64,000 nt of DNA from Nymphaea colorata (taxonomy: Eukaryota > Streptophyta > Magnoliopsida > Nymphaeales > Nymphaeaceae): NCBI RefSeq assembly GCF_008831285.2, contig NC_045148.1, positions 15,228,802 through 15,292,801 on the forward strand. The letters are read 5' to 3'. Positions within the stretch are counted from its first letter, which is position 1; every line of letters begins with the position of its first letter. The notes under the pieces were generated by a model that saw only the letters and a program-made list of their open reading frames with translations, was not told where the DNA came from and made no database searches. The position numbers were made by a program, and so were the translations under genes. This document shows positions 45,657-58,215 of the stretch, in pieces.

Positions 45657-46472
45657 GATGGCGACCGTGATGGGACCCGTTATCGTTTGGCTATGATTAT
45701 AATTGATACATTTTCAATAATTTGAACATCTCATACATTGCCAATGATAAAGCATGTCCCCTCTTTTGGCCTGACCCCATTGGCATTTCATTGTATTGTT
45801 TGGTGATTGTGATTGTGATTGTTTTCTTGCATATAAGACTAATTGAGAAGGATCAATCATGTTCACACATATCTATGATCACATACCACCCTTCTCAATT
45901 TAGGAGTTGTTTGAAAACCATGTTTGCTCTTCTATTTTAATCTTCAAACTTTGGCAACATTGCATTAGAGACAACTCATTTTATATGATTTCTTATATTT
46001 CAAAATTCCTCATACCTATTTGTCCCGGTCATCATGTTGCCGGGCTTGGTCTTTGGCGGTAGCACAAGACTAAGCCTTACAACTAGACCACACCTTGGGC
46101 GGGAATGCCCCCTCGTTAGTACCATGAGTGGTAATTTATGGTATATCAACGAGTGATCAAGAAGAAGTTGATGAGCTATACCTTTAGTTGCCTAAGGAAG
46201 AATCTATGCTCGTACTAAGCCATTTGGGTAAGGTATATAAGCATAACTTGATATCGGATTATCGTGATATAAAATTATCTCAATTAGGTTCCTATACCCA
46301 ATTTTCTAAAAAAAAAAAAAAAAAAAAAAAAATCATGATAGATGTTTATGTGCGTGAAACCTTATGTGATGATTTGCAACCTCATTCCGCACATCTACCT
46401 CATATTGTCTTTGTCAACATAGTCAATGTTTTCCATTAATTCCATCTTTATCTTTTAGAGTCATCATTCAAG

Positions 46473-47692
46473 ATGTATTCTTTCCAACGTGGTGTCACAT
46501 TCCCTTATGATCACATCCTCTTTGGGGAAGGTCCCAAACGGTCCACCTACATTTCTCTTGAGTCTCAACCTTTGGCTTCCGAATGGTATCGGACTTGGCA
46601 TCCCACCTTCTCTCGGATGTTTCCTTCTTACTTTGAAGAATGTGGGCTAGAGACAGTGGCAGCTGGAGGAATGCAGTCAGTTGATGGAAATTTGGTACAT
46701 GCAATCGCCGAGCGTTGGAACCCAAGGACCTCCTCTTTTTGATTTCCATGGGGAGAAATGACAATATTACTATATGAATTTGCCGAAATACTAGACCTCC
46801 CTACCCCAACTTGTGACCCAAATGATCTATTGGAAAAACAATTCCTTATGAACCCAACCAAGGTCAATGCAAATGACCTCATTGCTCACTTTACTGACGG
46901 AAAACTTGGCATTTAGTAGAAAACCATGAAAATCAAAGCATCAACATGAAAAATTTGTATGAAGAATTTGGAACCTATGTTGAACCTTCTACCCTACCTC
47001 GAAAAGCCATAGGGAGAATTAAACATTGTATGATACTCTGCACAGTAGGAGTGACCCTTTTTACCAATGGAAGTGACCTTTTAGATGTCCGTATTGCCCA
47101 ACTTTTTCGAGTATGGGGGCATAAAGGGACCCGACACTTGTCAGTAGCAATGACAGCTTTAGCCTTCCTTTACCGAGGACTCACTCGCTTTACCATTGGA
47201 GATATCGACTTCATAGAAGGATGCACATATGCTTTACAATTGTGGTTCCTCAAGCATGCGGGACCCCAAGCCAGTCTATTCAGAAACACTGATGGATCAT
47301 TAACAACCTTGGAGCAATACCGTCGTTTGATCGAGCAATTGAATGAAGGAGAGATCATTTGGGATTATTGTGATCGTCGGCAGAGCCTACCTCGATACAC
47401 TCACCATCATCATGGGCGTACCACACTCTTGGGCCCTTACTTCATAGTTGATTATTGTGCTGATAGATGTATGAGACAGTTCTCTCAAAGGCAGAAGATG
47501 GTCTCTGTGCATGCACCAATTGGAGCTATTCCTGAATTTGACCTTAGTTCTTCTCAATGGACGGCATTGTTTGCAGTAGCTCGACAAGAATGGAAGACAC
47601 AAATATCATACACTTGGTTCATAGGCCCAGTGGTGAAGAAGAAATATGCTGAGTGGTGGGATGCCAACCGACCACCATCCATCCTTCCCTAA
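46473..47692 (+). pseudogene. ORF1 with stop and frameshift
   Basis: It corresponds to the intact ORF1 at 33939. TGA at 46740-46742 replaces Trp90, the same change as at 12637. A missing G near 46896 (ACTGACGG for ACTGGACGG) adds a frameshift. The C-terminal two thirds is open from 46946. Confidence 0.8.
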
Positions 47693-47861
47693 AAGTTTTA
47701 TGTTGTCAACTTTGTATTCCTTCTGTCGTTGTCATTTTATTAGTGTCTATGGATGTAACTTTTAAAACTTGTAATGCAATATGAACCTTCATTTTGTCAT
47801 GATTTCCGTCCAATAACTCTATTTTCTTATGTCATAAGGTGAATACTTGAAAGCCAACAAG

Positions 47862-50620
47862 ATGGTTGAAACTAGATCGCAAGCTAAGCAGACTCCTCAA
47901 AACGAGGCTTTATCCTCTGAACTGCGTCCAGAAACACTTGGCCTCCCAGCAATCGAGCCAGAAGCTTACTATATGTTCCGTTTGTTCATGGAGCGATTTA
48001 TGAAGGAGCAAGAAGAGCAAAAGGCTTTGATGGTTACTCCAGAGACGGATAATGAAAAGACTGCCAAGCAGAAAAGAAAGAAGAAAAACAAGTCTTTTGT
48101 TGAGGATGAAGGCCATTTGAGTTCAGATTCGACAACTAGTAAGGAAGAAAAACCCGAACTGTCTTCTCTCAAAAAGAAAAAGACAACAAAGAAAAATAAA
48201 AAGGGAAAAGATGTTATGATAGAAAACAGCTCACCCAGTCCTATCACCACTGAAAGTTCGGAAGAGAAACCCAAAAGGAAGAGAAAACCTACCAAGAAAG
48301 TAAAAAAGACAAAGAAATACATCACTAGCAGCAGCTCAGACAGTGAGAGTTCTGAAGAAAAAGTAAAGGAGATCAAGGGCAAAAAGAAAAAGACCAAGCC
48401 AAAATTGGTCGAATCAAGTGATGATGAAAGTCCGACTAAGCGCAGATTCTACGAAATGGAGAAAAGAATGAACAATCTTGAGCTTAGGGGGAAGGGGAAA
48501 CGTTCATACTCATGTGAGGACTACTACCTTGGCATTGAAGGAGACGAAGACGTGAAAGGCTTGCCCAGAGAATTCATCAGATATGATGGAACCACCTGTC
48601 CACACGTTCATCTTTCAACCTTTTTCAATGATTGCTACAAAATTCGGACAAATAACAGAGCTTTGTTCCGATATTTTCCAAGAAGTCTTGAAGGCATTGC
48701 CGCACAATGGTATAAAGAAAATATCAATCCAATCGAGCTGAAGGAGTTTGACAAGTTGATTAACATGTTTGTTGAAAGATTTGAACAAAATGCTCCCATG
48801 GCTCCAACCCTTAGTACCATTTGCAGTCTTCGTCAGAAACAGGGAGAAAAGGCTCGAGAATTCATCCAAAAATGGAGAATGCAATGCAATAAGATGAAGG
48901 AGCCTATTTCTGAGACACAAGCCTTATCACTCATTAAGAAAAATCTTGCCCAACCCTTGAAAAGTCTCATCCGCAATGCCCCGATCAAAACCTTTGCTGA
49001 GTTAATTGAACAAGCAAACTCGATAGAAGAAGGGATTGATGAAGGAGATTTTGATAGAATTATTGCTCCTAAGTACAAAGAAGATGGAAAGAAAGGAGGA
49101 ATGACACAACTGCCTGCACAATTTATAGCCAATGCTGGCATTAGAAAGGACCATGATAATAACTACAAGCATGACAAGGGAGTCAGTTTCAAGAAGAACA
49201 CACAGTTTCTCAAAGGCGACGATGAAAGGAAGAACAAACACCCAGGTTGGAGCTACGACCGAAAATTCACTCCTCTGAGCCAGTCTCGGGAGAAGATCCT
49301 GGAATACCTTCTCGCCAAAGGAACTATCGTCTTGCCAAAAGTGTCAGAGCCTCCGAAAATGATGGGAGGAAATAAAGAAAAACTGTGCAAGTTTCATCGT
49401 ACCCCTGGTCATGACACTGAGGATTGTTTTGTTCTCAAAAATATTATTCAAGACTTCATCAACAAAGATCTCAAGATTTGTGATGATAGTACCCCTGAAA
49501 TACTAAGGAATCCATTCCCTGACCACGGAAAGGCGGTAGTAGCCATGATCACTACAGTCACTCCACTTCCGTACCATCCACAAGAGCACATTCGACCTTA
49601 TATTGGGAGCAGCTCACACAAAATCATGGTGGTAGACCAAGGTAAGGAACCTCTAGATTTCATTGCTATGATGAAAGGCAGAATAGAAAGTTTGCCCAAG
49701 AAACTTCCTATGATTCCAAAGACTTTTATCTTACAAGGCGACGAATCATCAAATGACTCCTCAGATGAAGATCCATGCTATTTGGACGTTCTCCCCTTGG
49801 AAGAGCGTATGGATGAGGGAGACTCGATTCAAGCTTCTAAAAATCAGTCAATTACCTTCTCAGAAAAAGACCTCTCAAAATGGGGATATTTCCATGAAGA
49901 TGCTCTTTACATCGTTGTTCAGGTCAATGGGATGACGGTGCCACATGTTTTGATTGATGGAGGAAGTGGTTTGAATATTTGTCCTGATCTCATGGCTAAA
50001 ACATTGGGGTTTCGTGAAAACGAATATCGTTCTGATAATACCAAGATCTACGGATACGATGGCCGAGGCATGAACAGCAAAGGTACCCTCGACATGAATG
50101 TGATCATTGAAAATACTAGCCATTGCATTGTATTTCATGTGGTAGACGTACCACCATCATACAACCTGTTTTGGGACGACCTTGGATCCATCAAGTATGA
50201 GCGATCCCATCCACTCTTCATCAATGCCTAAAATGGAATTTTGGTCCATCAGTCATCACTGTCCGTGCTGAGGATCCGGTCAAGAGGTTGATGCAACCTA
50301 TGCTCCCTAGGCCAATTGATCCGGTAGATGTACCGAGCTTAAGAACAACAAAGGACAGACCTTTGGAAGAATGGATGCAGAACATGGAGATAGATGAACC
50401 ATCCGGGAATGCTTATGCTATTTCAAGCAATTGTGCAAGTTACCAAGAACACCTATTGTATGTTCATTTCACGAAAAACCCCAAGGGTTTTCAGTTGCTT
50501 CTGAGAGGTGGCTACCGTCCATTCACTGGCCTTGGGAAAAATGAAGATGGCATCTTGCAACCAATTAGCATATCTTTTTAGATGAACATGAGAGGACTGG
50601 GATATCATGAAGGAATTTGA
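47862..50620 (+). pseudogene. Gag-protease with frameshift and stops
   Basis: Gag and the protease active site DGGS are open from ATG 47862. One T is missing in the run near 50168, shifting the frame and ending translation at 50231. In the original frame the TGA and TAG changes seen at 16097 and 16478 are also present (near 50198 and at 50579-50581). The product would be Gag plus most of the protease without the G-patch-like tail. Confidence 0.82.
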
Positions 50621-50902
50621 AGAAGATCTTGGGGGCTGATAGTATTCACTTTTGTTTCAAAATCCTCCCATGAATTTTGTAATTTTGAACATATTTTTGT
50701 CTCGTCTCATGAGAGAACCCATTCTATGAACTAAGAACTTTTTTTTTATATATATGCAAATGCAAGTAATTTTTTGTTGTCAATTTCGTCCAACTCTTTC
50801 CTTTATCCTCTTTACAGGATGTCGGAACTCAATATGTCTCAGTTTATTCTTTTTCCACGAAAGTCCCCCCAGAAAGCATTTATCAAACAAGCAGCCGGTG
50901 AA

Positions 50903-53900
50903 ATGGAACCTATGGCAATACCCGAGTCAGAATTACCAGAATTCACTCAGATTCAGAAACAAGAGCATCCCTCATCTTTGGTGAATGATCCAATTGAAGA
51001 AATTAATATTGGAACCAGTGAAGATCCTAAAATTCTTCAAATTGGCACCAGTTTGTCAGCGAATGAGAAGAAAAGATTGGTGGACTTTCTTATAAGTAAC
51101 CAAGAAGCTTTTGCTTGGACTTATGAAGATATGCCAGGCTTAGACCCCCAATTGGTTGAACATCGTTTGCCCTTAAATCCTAATTGCAAGCCGATTAAGC
51201 AAAAATTGCGCAAGCTTGACCCTCGACTAGAAGGCCCTGTAAAAGAAGGACTAGAGGACTTGCTAAAGGCAAAATTCATTCGTGCCATCGATTACCCCGA
51301 ATGGTTGGCGAACATCGTGGTGGTCCCCAAGAAAAATGGCAAAGTTAGGTTGTGCATCGACTTTCGAGACTTGAACAAAGCCACACCGAAGGATGATTAT
51401 CCTCTTCCAAACATTGATCTATTGGTAGACAGTACTGCAGGCCATGCAATGTTTTCTTTCATGGATGGACATTCGGGATATAATCAAATCAAATTAGCAG
51501 TCAAAGATCAACCTAAGACCGCTTTCACTACACCATGGGGTACTTTTTGTTACACGGTAATGCCATTTGGGTTGAAGAATGCTGGAGCAACCTATCAAAG
51601 AGCCATGGCCGCCATCTTCCATGACCAGATGCATAAAATCATGGATGCATATATCGATGACATATTGATCAAATCCAAGACAAGAGAAGATCACATTGAA
51701 ACTCTTGCCCAAGTATTCGAGAGGCTTTTACAGTACAAGCTTCGCCTGAATCCTCAAAAATGTGTGTTTGGGGTTGAGTCAGGCAAACTGTTGGGTTTCA
51801 TGGTCAGTAAGAAGGGAATTGAAATGGATCTTACAAAAGCCAAGGCAATAATCGATATGCCACCACCTACCAATATCAAGGAGTTGCGAAGCTTGCAAGG
51901 ACGAATCCAATCCATCAGACGATTCATTTCCAATCTGGCCATGAGATGCGAGCCATTCAACCAGCTACTGAGGAAAGGTGTCAAGTTTGAATGGGGTTTT
52001 GAATGCCAACAGTCGTTCGAAAGGATCAAGAAATACCTTCTAAATCCACCAATTCTAAAACCACCAACGTTGGGAAGACCACTGCAGCTTTACATCACAG
52101 TGAATGAGTCAGCATATGGCGGCTTTTTGGCACAATATGAGGAAGGAAGTCGCATCGAATATGCAATCTATTACGTTAGCAAGACTTTTGTTCAGTACGA
52201 AAAGAAGTACTCTCCAATAGAGAAAACTTGTCTGGCATTGGTTTGGATGTGTCAGAAGTTGAGACATTACTTATTGGCTTGTGAGGTCAAGATACTCTCC
52301 AAACTAAATCCTCTCAAGTACATCTTGGAACAACCATTCCTTAATGGGCGTATCGCAAAATGGCAAGTTCTGTTGATGCAATATGATCTTGAATATGTGT
52401 CTCAAAAGTCAATCAAAGGACAAACAATTGCGGATCAGTTAGCAGACTTCCCTCAGTACGAAGAAATCAGAACAAATGATGAGTTTCCAGATGAACATGT
52501 ACTAAGATTGGAAACGGTTTCGACATGGAAGATGTACTTTGACGGGTCCAGAAATGTGATGGGAGCAGGCATAGGCATCTTACTCATCACTCCAGAATGC
52601 GAAATGATCCCGTACTCTTTGAAACTTGATTTTCCATGTACCCATAACATGGCTGAATATGAAGCCCTCATACAAGGACTTCGTTCTTTATTGAGTTTTC
52701 AAGTGAAAAGAGTGCATGCCTTCGGCGACTCTCAGCTTATTATAAACCAAGTGAATGGAGAATGGCAAGTCAAAGATGAAAAGTTGGTGCCATATCAAGA
52801 AATTGCTACCTCCTTAATCTGTCAATTCGAAGAAGTACAATTGGCTCACGTAAAGAGAGAAGGTAACCCTATTGCGGATGGCCTCGCGAGCTTAGGATCA
52901 ACCATCACTTTTCGAACCAATGAAGCAATCCGCTCTTTTGAGATTGGAAGATTAGAACACCCTGCTTTTGAAACGATGGCGCATGTTCATCATATCCAAG
53001 GGGGGGATACGCCTTGGTACCATGACATCAAAAGGTATATTGAAAGCGGAGAATTCCCGACTGAAATGTCTAAAAATGAACAAAAAGCAATACAACGTAT
53101 GTCAGCAAGGTACTTTATCCTAGCAGGGGTATTATACAGACGTGGATTTAGCACTGAATACTCTCGGTGCCTTGATGAAGATGAGGCAAAGAAAGTAATC
53201 GAAGAATCACATCGAGGAGATTGTGGAGGCCATGTTGGTTACCAAACCCTCACCAAACAAATAATTCGAGCAGGGTATTATTGGCCTACCATGCAAAAAG
53301 ATTGTCACCAATTTGTCAAAAGATGTAAAGAATGTCAACTGCATGCTCCAGTAATTCATGCCCCAGCATCTCACTTGCATTCTGTGACATCTCCTTGGCC
53401 GTTTTCAATGTGGGCCTTTGACGTAGTCGGACCGATATCCCCTGCAGCTTCTAACGGCCATAAGTATTTTCTTGCTGTAACAGATTATTTTACCAAGTGG
53501 GTAGAAGTCGTCACACTTAGAACGGTGGAAGGACGTCATGTAGTGTCCTTCATTCACAAAAATCTTCTTTGCAGATTTGGAGTCCCTCATGATATAGTAT
53601 CAGACAATGGAACTCATTTCAAGAATGAAAAGATGAGACTGTTGTGCAGCAAATACCACATCACGCACCATTTTTCAGCTCCTTATTACCCCCAAGGCAA
53701 TGGACAAGCAGAGGCTACCAACAAGATCCTGATCCGCATCTTGGAACGGACAGTAGAAACAGGAAGAGATTGACATGAAAAGATGCACAACGCTCTATGG
53801 GCATATCGCACCACTATGAGAACTCCAACAAATGCCACTCCAGCAGAGCTAGTCTATGGAACAGAAGTGGTTCTACCATTACATGTGTTGAAACCTGCTT

Positions 53901-54262
53901 TGAAGTTCGCTTCTCTCATAGAGCTCCCTCTTACTCAATATCAACAAAAAAGGCTAATGCAACTCGATTTGCTAGACGAAAAGAGGCTAAAAGCGGCTGA
54001 ACATGCTGAAGCTTATCGCCAAAGGGTAGCCAGACAATTTGCCAAGTCAGTTATCGAGAGACAGTTCAAAGTGAATGACTCGGTCCTACGATCTTCAGTG
54101 TACCTGAGAGGACGACCACGAGGCAAGTGGGCACCAAATTGGGAAGGCCCATATGTCATTAAGGAAGTTTTGCCCCACAATTCATACCGACTAATTGATG
54201 CTGATGGGGTGGAATTTGTCGATCCTGTTAATGCCCTTCACCTCAAGAAATTTTATGCCTAG
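50903..54262 (+). pseudogene. Pol with one integrase stop
   Basis: RT, both RNase H domains, the HHCC region and the complete D,D-35-E core are open from ATG 50903. TGA at 53771-53773 replaces the codon for Trp957 of the intact Pol and cuts off the integrase C-terminal part, which is otherwise open from 53774 to 54262. Upstream of the ATG an extra C in the run at 50863-50868 moves the leading frame, which matters only if Pol is made by splicing from protease. Confidence 0.88.
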
Positions 54263-54397
54263 TTCTCTTGTATTCATTTTCCAATCAATGTCAATCATTT
54301 GTGTTTCCACATCGACTATTCAATCTAGATTCTTCCCAGTTGTAAAACATGACAATTACACTGGGGCATTTTTATTTTTATCGCTCAGAGCTTGAGA

Positions 54398-54688
54398 GCA
54401 ACCCGTGCAGGTAAAGGGTTAAACCCGCAATATGAGGGCAACCCATGCAGGCAAGGGGTTAAACCTGCAATGCTAGCCAAAGCAACCCATGCAGGCAAAG
54501 GGGTTAAACCTGTGCTACAAGCCAAAGCAACCCACACAGTTAAAGGGTTCAACTTGTGATGCAAGTCAAGGCAACCCATTCAGGGGGGTTAATCCTGAAT
54601 TTGAAATCGGCAAACCCATGCAGGTAAGGGGTTAAACCTGCAATTTAAGCTCAAACAACCCATTCAAGTAAGGGGTAAAGCCTGAAAC
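54398..54688 (+). repeat. Tandem hairpin repeats, internal region 4
   Basis: Seven-unit hairpin array matching 7739-8029 base for base as far as checked, between the integrase end and the polypurine tract. Confidence 0.73.
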
Positions 54689-54781
54689 ATCTCTATGAAA
54701 ATATCTTGCTTGAAAAATTTGTGGCGTTTATCTTTGTCACTAAGCACGGCTAACACCGGCTTATTAACAAAGAGGGGCATC

Positions 54782-57700
54782 TGTAATCACCCCAAATTTT
54801 TCTAAAGGACTATGATGTTTTATCCAAGTGCGAAATTCAAATTTAGGCACAAGATTTCCAAAATACTACTCTCAGATCCAAATTAAATCCAAAATAGAAC
54901 TCTCAGATCCAAATTAAATCCAAAATACTACTTTTAGATCCAAAACCCAAGTTCAGATCCAAATCAATCATTTAAGACCGATTTGCCCCTCCTTTTGACC
55001 ATAAAACCTCCTTTAGAGGGTGATTTTAGTCTTTTTCAAACAAGACCGATTTGCCCCTTCTTTTGACCAAAAAACCTTCTTTTAGAGGGTGATTTTAGTC
55101 TTTTTTTAAACAAGACCGATTTGCCCCTCCTTTTGACCAAAAAACCTTCTTTTAGAGGGTGATTTTAGTCTTTTTTTTAAACAAGACCGATTTGCCCCTC
55201 CTTTTGACAAAAAAACCTTCTTTTAGAAGGTGATTTTAGTCTTTTTGGTAAACAAGACCGATTTGCCCCTCCTTTTGACCAAAAAACCTTCTTTTAGAGG
55301 GTGATTTTAGTCTTTTTGGGTGGACAAGACTCATTTACCCTTCCTTTTGGCCAAAAAATCTCTTTTTGGAGGGTGATTTTAGTCTTTTTAGGTAAAAAAA
55401 AATTCAAATTTTGGGTTTTGGCTCCAAAATCCTCTATAAATACCCCCATATCCCCCCTCTTGGGCAAGATTGGTCATTGGGAGAAACTCTAGTGTATTCT
55501 CACTTGAAGATTTAGAGTTTTTCTTGAGCTCTCTCTCTCTCTCCCTCTTCCTCTTTTCATTTCTTTCTCCAACTTAGAGCAAGCACTTTTGGAGCTTCAT
55601 TCAAAAGGGGATCTTCAAGTGAAGGTGTTCATCTTCCTTAAGTCATTTCCTATTAGAGGTATGTAATCTTCATCTCTCTCATTTCTTTCTTCTTTCTTTT
55701 CATTAATGTTCTTATTATTATGTTATTTCTTTCTCTTAAACATAATGTTGTTGTTGTTTTCATTTTTTCTTCTCATCTTCATCTTCCCATGGCCAAAGGA
55801 GATAGCACTCAACCTCTTTTTAGAGACAAGACGCTATGCTCAAATGCACCGGGAGCATGAGAAGATGAGATGATATCTTATTTTATGATTAAATCATGTT
55901 CTTTCAAGTATTCTTGTTGTTCTTGTTCTTTCTCTATATTAATATCTTATTGCTCTTTCTTCTCTTCAATAATATATTCTTGTTGTTGTTATTTCTTTCC
56001 TTAATGAATATATTTTTGTTGTTATTGTTATTTCATTTCTTCAATAGTCTTGTCCTTGTTATTTTCTTTTTTTTTTTTTCTTTCTTCTTCCTCTTTCCAT
56101 GACCAAAGGAGATAGCCCTCAATCTATTTGTAGAGACAAGAGGCTATGCTCAAGTGCATTGGGAGTGTGAAAAGATGAGAAGATCTTTCGTTTTATTATT
56201 GAATCATGTTTTCTCTTTTATTAAATATAACATTGTATCTCTTTCTATATTTTCTTCTTATCTTCATCTCCCCACAGCTAAAAAAGGTAGCTCTCAATCT
56301 CTTTTTAGAGACAAGAGACTATACTCAAAGTGCACCGGGAGCATGGAAAGATGAGATGATCTTTCATTTTAATCATGTTCTTTCTTTTCATGAATACATT
56401 CTTGTTGTTTTTTTTTTGTTTCCTCTTATTTTCCTCTCTTCCTCATTTCTCCATGGCCAAAAGAGATAGCTCTCAATCTCTATTTTAGATTCAAGAGGCT
56501 ATACTCAAGTGCACCGGGAACATGAGAAGATGAAGTGGTATATCAATTCATAGTTACATCATGTCTTCTCTCCTAATTGAACTTTGCTTTTTCCATCATT
56601 CTCTTTCTTTCTTTCATTCCTTGAATGTTATCTATAAATTATGCACGCATGATTGCTTGGTTCTTTACTTACATGTGAATGTATGGCGGGAATGAGAGTG
56701 TGGTTTGGGAAATCTTTATTTTCATATTAATTTTTGAGGTTGGGACTTGTCCAACCCGGGATAAACCCTCACGAAAATGTACATGTTAATATGCATTTTC
56801 ATGACATTTTGCGCTAGATTCTTTCTTAATCATCACATTAGGAACCCTAACGAGTGCTTCGTTATGTTGCTTGTTTTCTTTCATACCCAACGATGGAAGA
56901 AATATATCCCTTACAACAAACTAAATAATAACATTCTATACTTATATAAATCATATTTTCCAAAACATTTTCAAAAAGAACCTTCTAATATGGCCTTAGG
57001 GACTTAGCTTAGACTCTTGCATGAGTCCAAGCTCCCCTCCGGCCCACATTAAATTTGAAGTTGGTAATTTTAAGTTGTTCCTTGATTTTTTTTTTTAATC
57101 TTGTGAAGGTATGGATGTATACACATGTTATATACATTTATGCCAACATGATGACCCCCATCTTTCTCTCTCTATGCTTTCACTTTCTATTTTATAAATT
57201 TTCATATGTGCATGAATACGTATGTATATGTGTTCCATCTCCTCTCTTTCAAATATTTATTCATCTTTTCAAGACAAAAATCTTCTCTTATAACATTTCT
57301 CATACCCATATATGCGTATGATATTTTTCTTTTCCTCTAAAATCTCTCTTTCTCTTCGAATCAATACATCTTTTTCTCTTTATATGTGATGATATGTACA
57401 CAAGTACGCATGTTTTTCTCTATATCTCTCTCTTTCTTTTCATAAGAGTGTTTTATCTATTGTATTCTTCTTAACATTCTCATCTCATGAACTTTCTATT
57501 TACCAACTTCAATAAGACCACAAATCAAGTAATGACCCAATATTGGAATCATGTTTGATGGTCTACAATCTCTATCCATTTTCAAAAACTTTTCCTTCTT
57601 ATATATAATAATTATAACAACGAAATCTTAGATGTATGTTGTGGTAGGAATGATATTAGATGAATGTTGTGGTAGGAATGTTTTACTTTTTTTTTTCAAT

Positions 57701-58210
57701 CATATAGGGTAAATGCATTCATGCATTCTCACCCACTTTATTTCACTTATGATCACGAGCACCTCTCTAAAGGAACTTAAGCAAGAAGGGATGGAGCTCT
57801 AGCTAGGTGGTAACCGAATTAGAGCAAAATCTCAAACCTACTTAAAGTCTTAAGAGAACACTAAAGTGATTTCAAAATGTTTTCACAAGTTTTTCAAATG
57901 ATATTTACTAGTTTCACTTTTTCCTCAAAACATTTCACATTTTCAAGCAATTCTTCAAGAACCCTTTCAAAAGTTTGAAACTCCAAACTTTCAATATTTT
58001 CTACACCGCATATAGAATCGAAAAGATGTTTTAGTTAAAACGAAATGCATCAATGATAAACATAGTCCTTGGGTTGATTACCCCCGGTAAAGGCACCAGG
58101 AACGGTCGATCCTCGTACCGACGGGCGAGTCCCTTTCTTTTCTCTTTCAAAACAAAAACCTTATTTTTCTGGAGCACTCCAAAACCAATGAAAATTTTGG
58201 GATGCAAACA
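54782..58210 (+). repeat. LTR 5, right end of the array (3429 bp)
   Basis: It starts TGTAATCACC and ends GATGCAAACA; host sequence and the AATTC duplication follow instead of a primer site. It has the same length as LTR 1 and only scattered differences from it (for example GCCCTTCC to ACCCTTCC near 55337 and two C-to-T changes near 55510). TATA box at 55435-55442; splice-donor-like site at about 55658; micro-ORF units from about 55788. Confidence 0.9.
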
Positions 58211-58215
58211 AATTC
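58211..58215. repeat. Right target-site duplication AATTC
   Basis: AATTC directly follows the last LTR base and matches 5041-5045, which marks the array as one integration locus. Confidence 0.85.

Larger units (their letters stand above)
45657..54781 (+). mobile_element. Internal region 4 of the array, defective
   Basis: Primer site at 45659, leader with a 25-A tract (46308-46332), ORF1, gag-protease, pol, hairpins, polypurine tract (54769-54781). It shares four nonsense changes with the copy at 11552-20661 and is otherwise almost identical to it, but lacks most of that copy's one-base losses. It sits between an LTR of one sub-lineage (LTR 4) and one of the other (LTR 5), so it is a recombinant junction. 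Confidence 0.85.
5046..58210 (+). mobile_element. Tandem array of an Ogre/Tat-like Ty3/gypsy retrotransposon
   Basis: The region alternates LTRs (8123, 20662, 29765, 42249, 54782) and internal regions with no host DNA between them, except at the N gap. Each inner LTR is preceded by a polypurine tract and followed by a primer site, so it is shared by two copies. Only the outer ends carry the AATTC duplication. The coding layout (extra ORF upstream of gag, gag-protease, RT, RNase H, second RNase H, integrase without chromodomain) and the ~16-kb unit fit the Ogre branch of the Tat lineage. The part around the N gap is probably a redundant assembly. Confidence 0.85.

Noticed and set aside
8123-54781. 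Each LTR-bounded copy as an independent insertion
   Set aside because: No target duplication or host DNA is found at inner boundaries; LTRs are shared and nonsense mutations are common to several copies.
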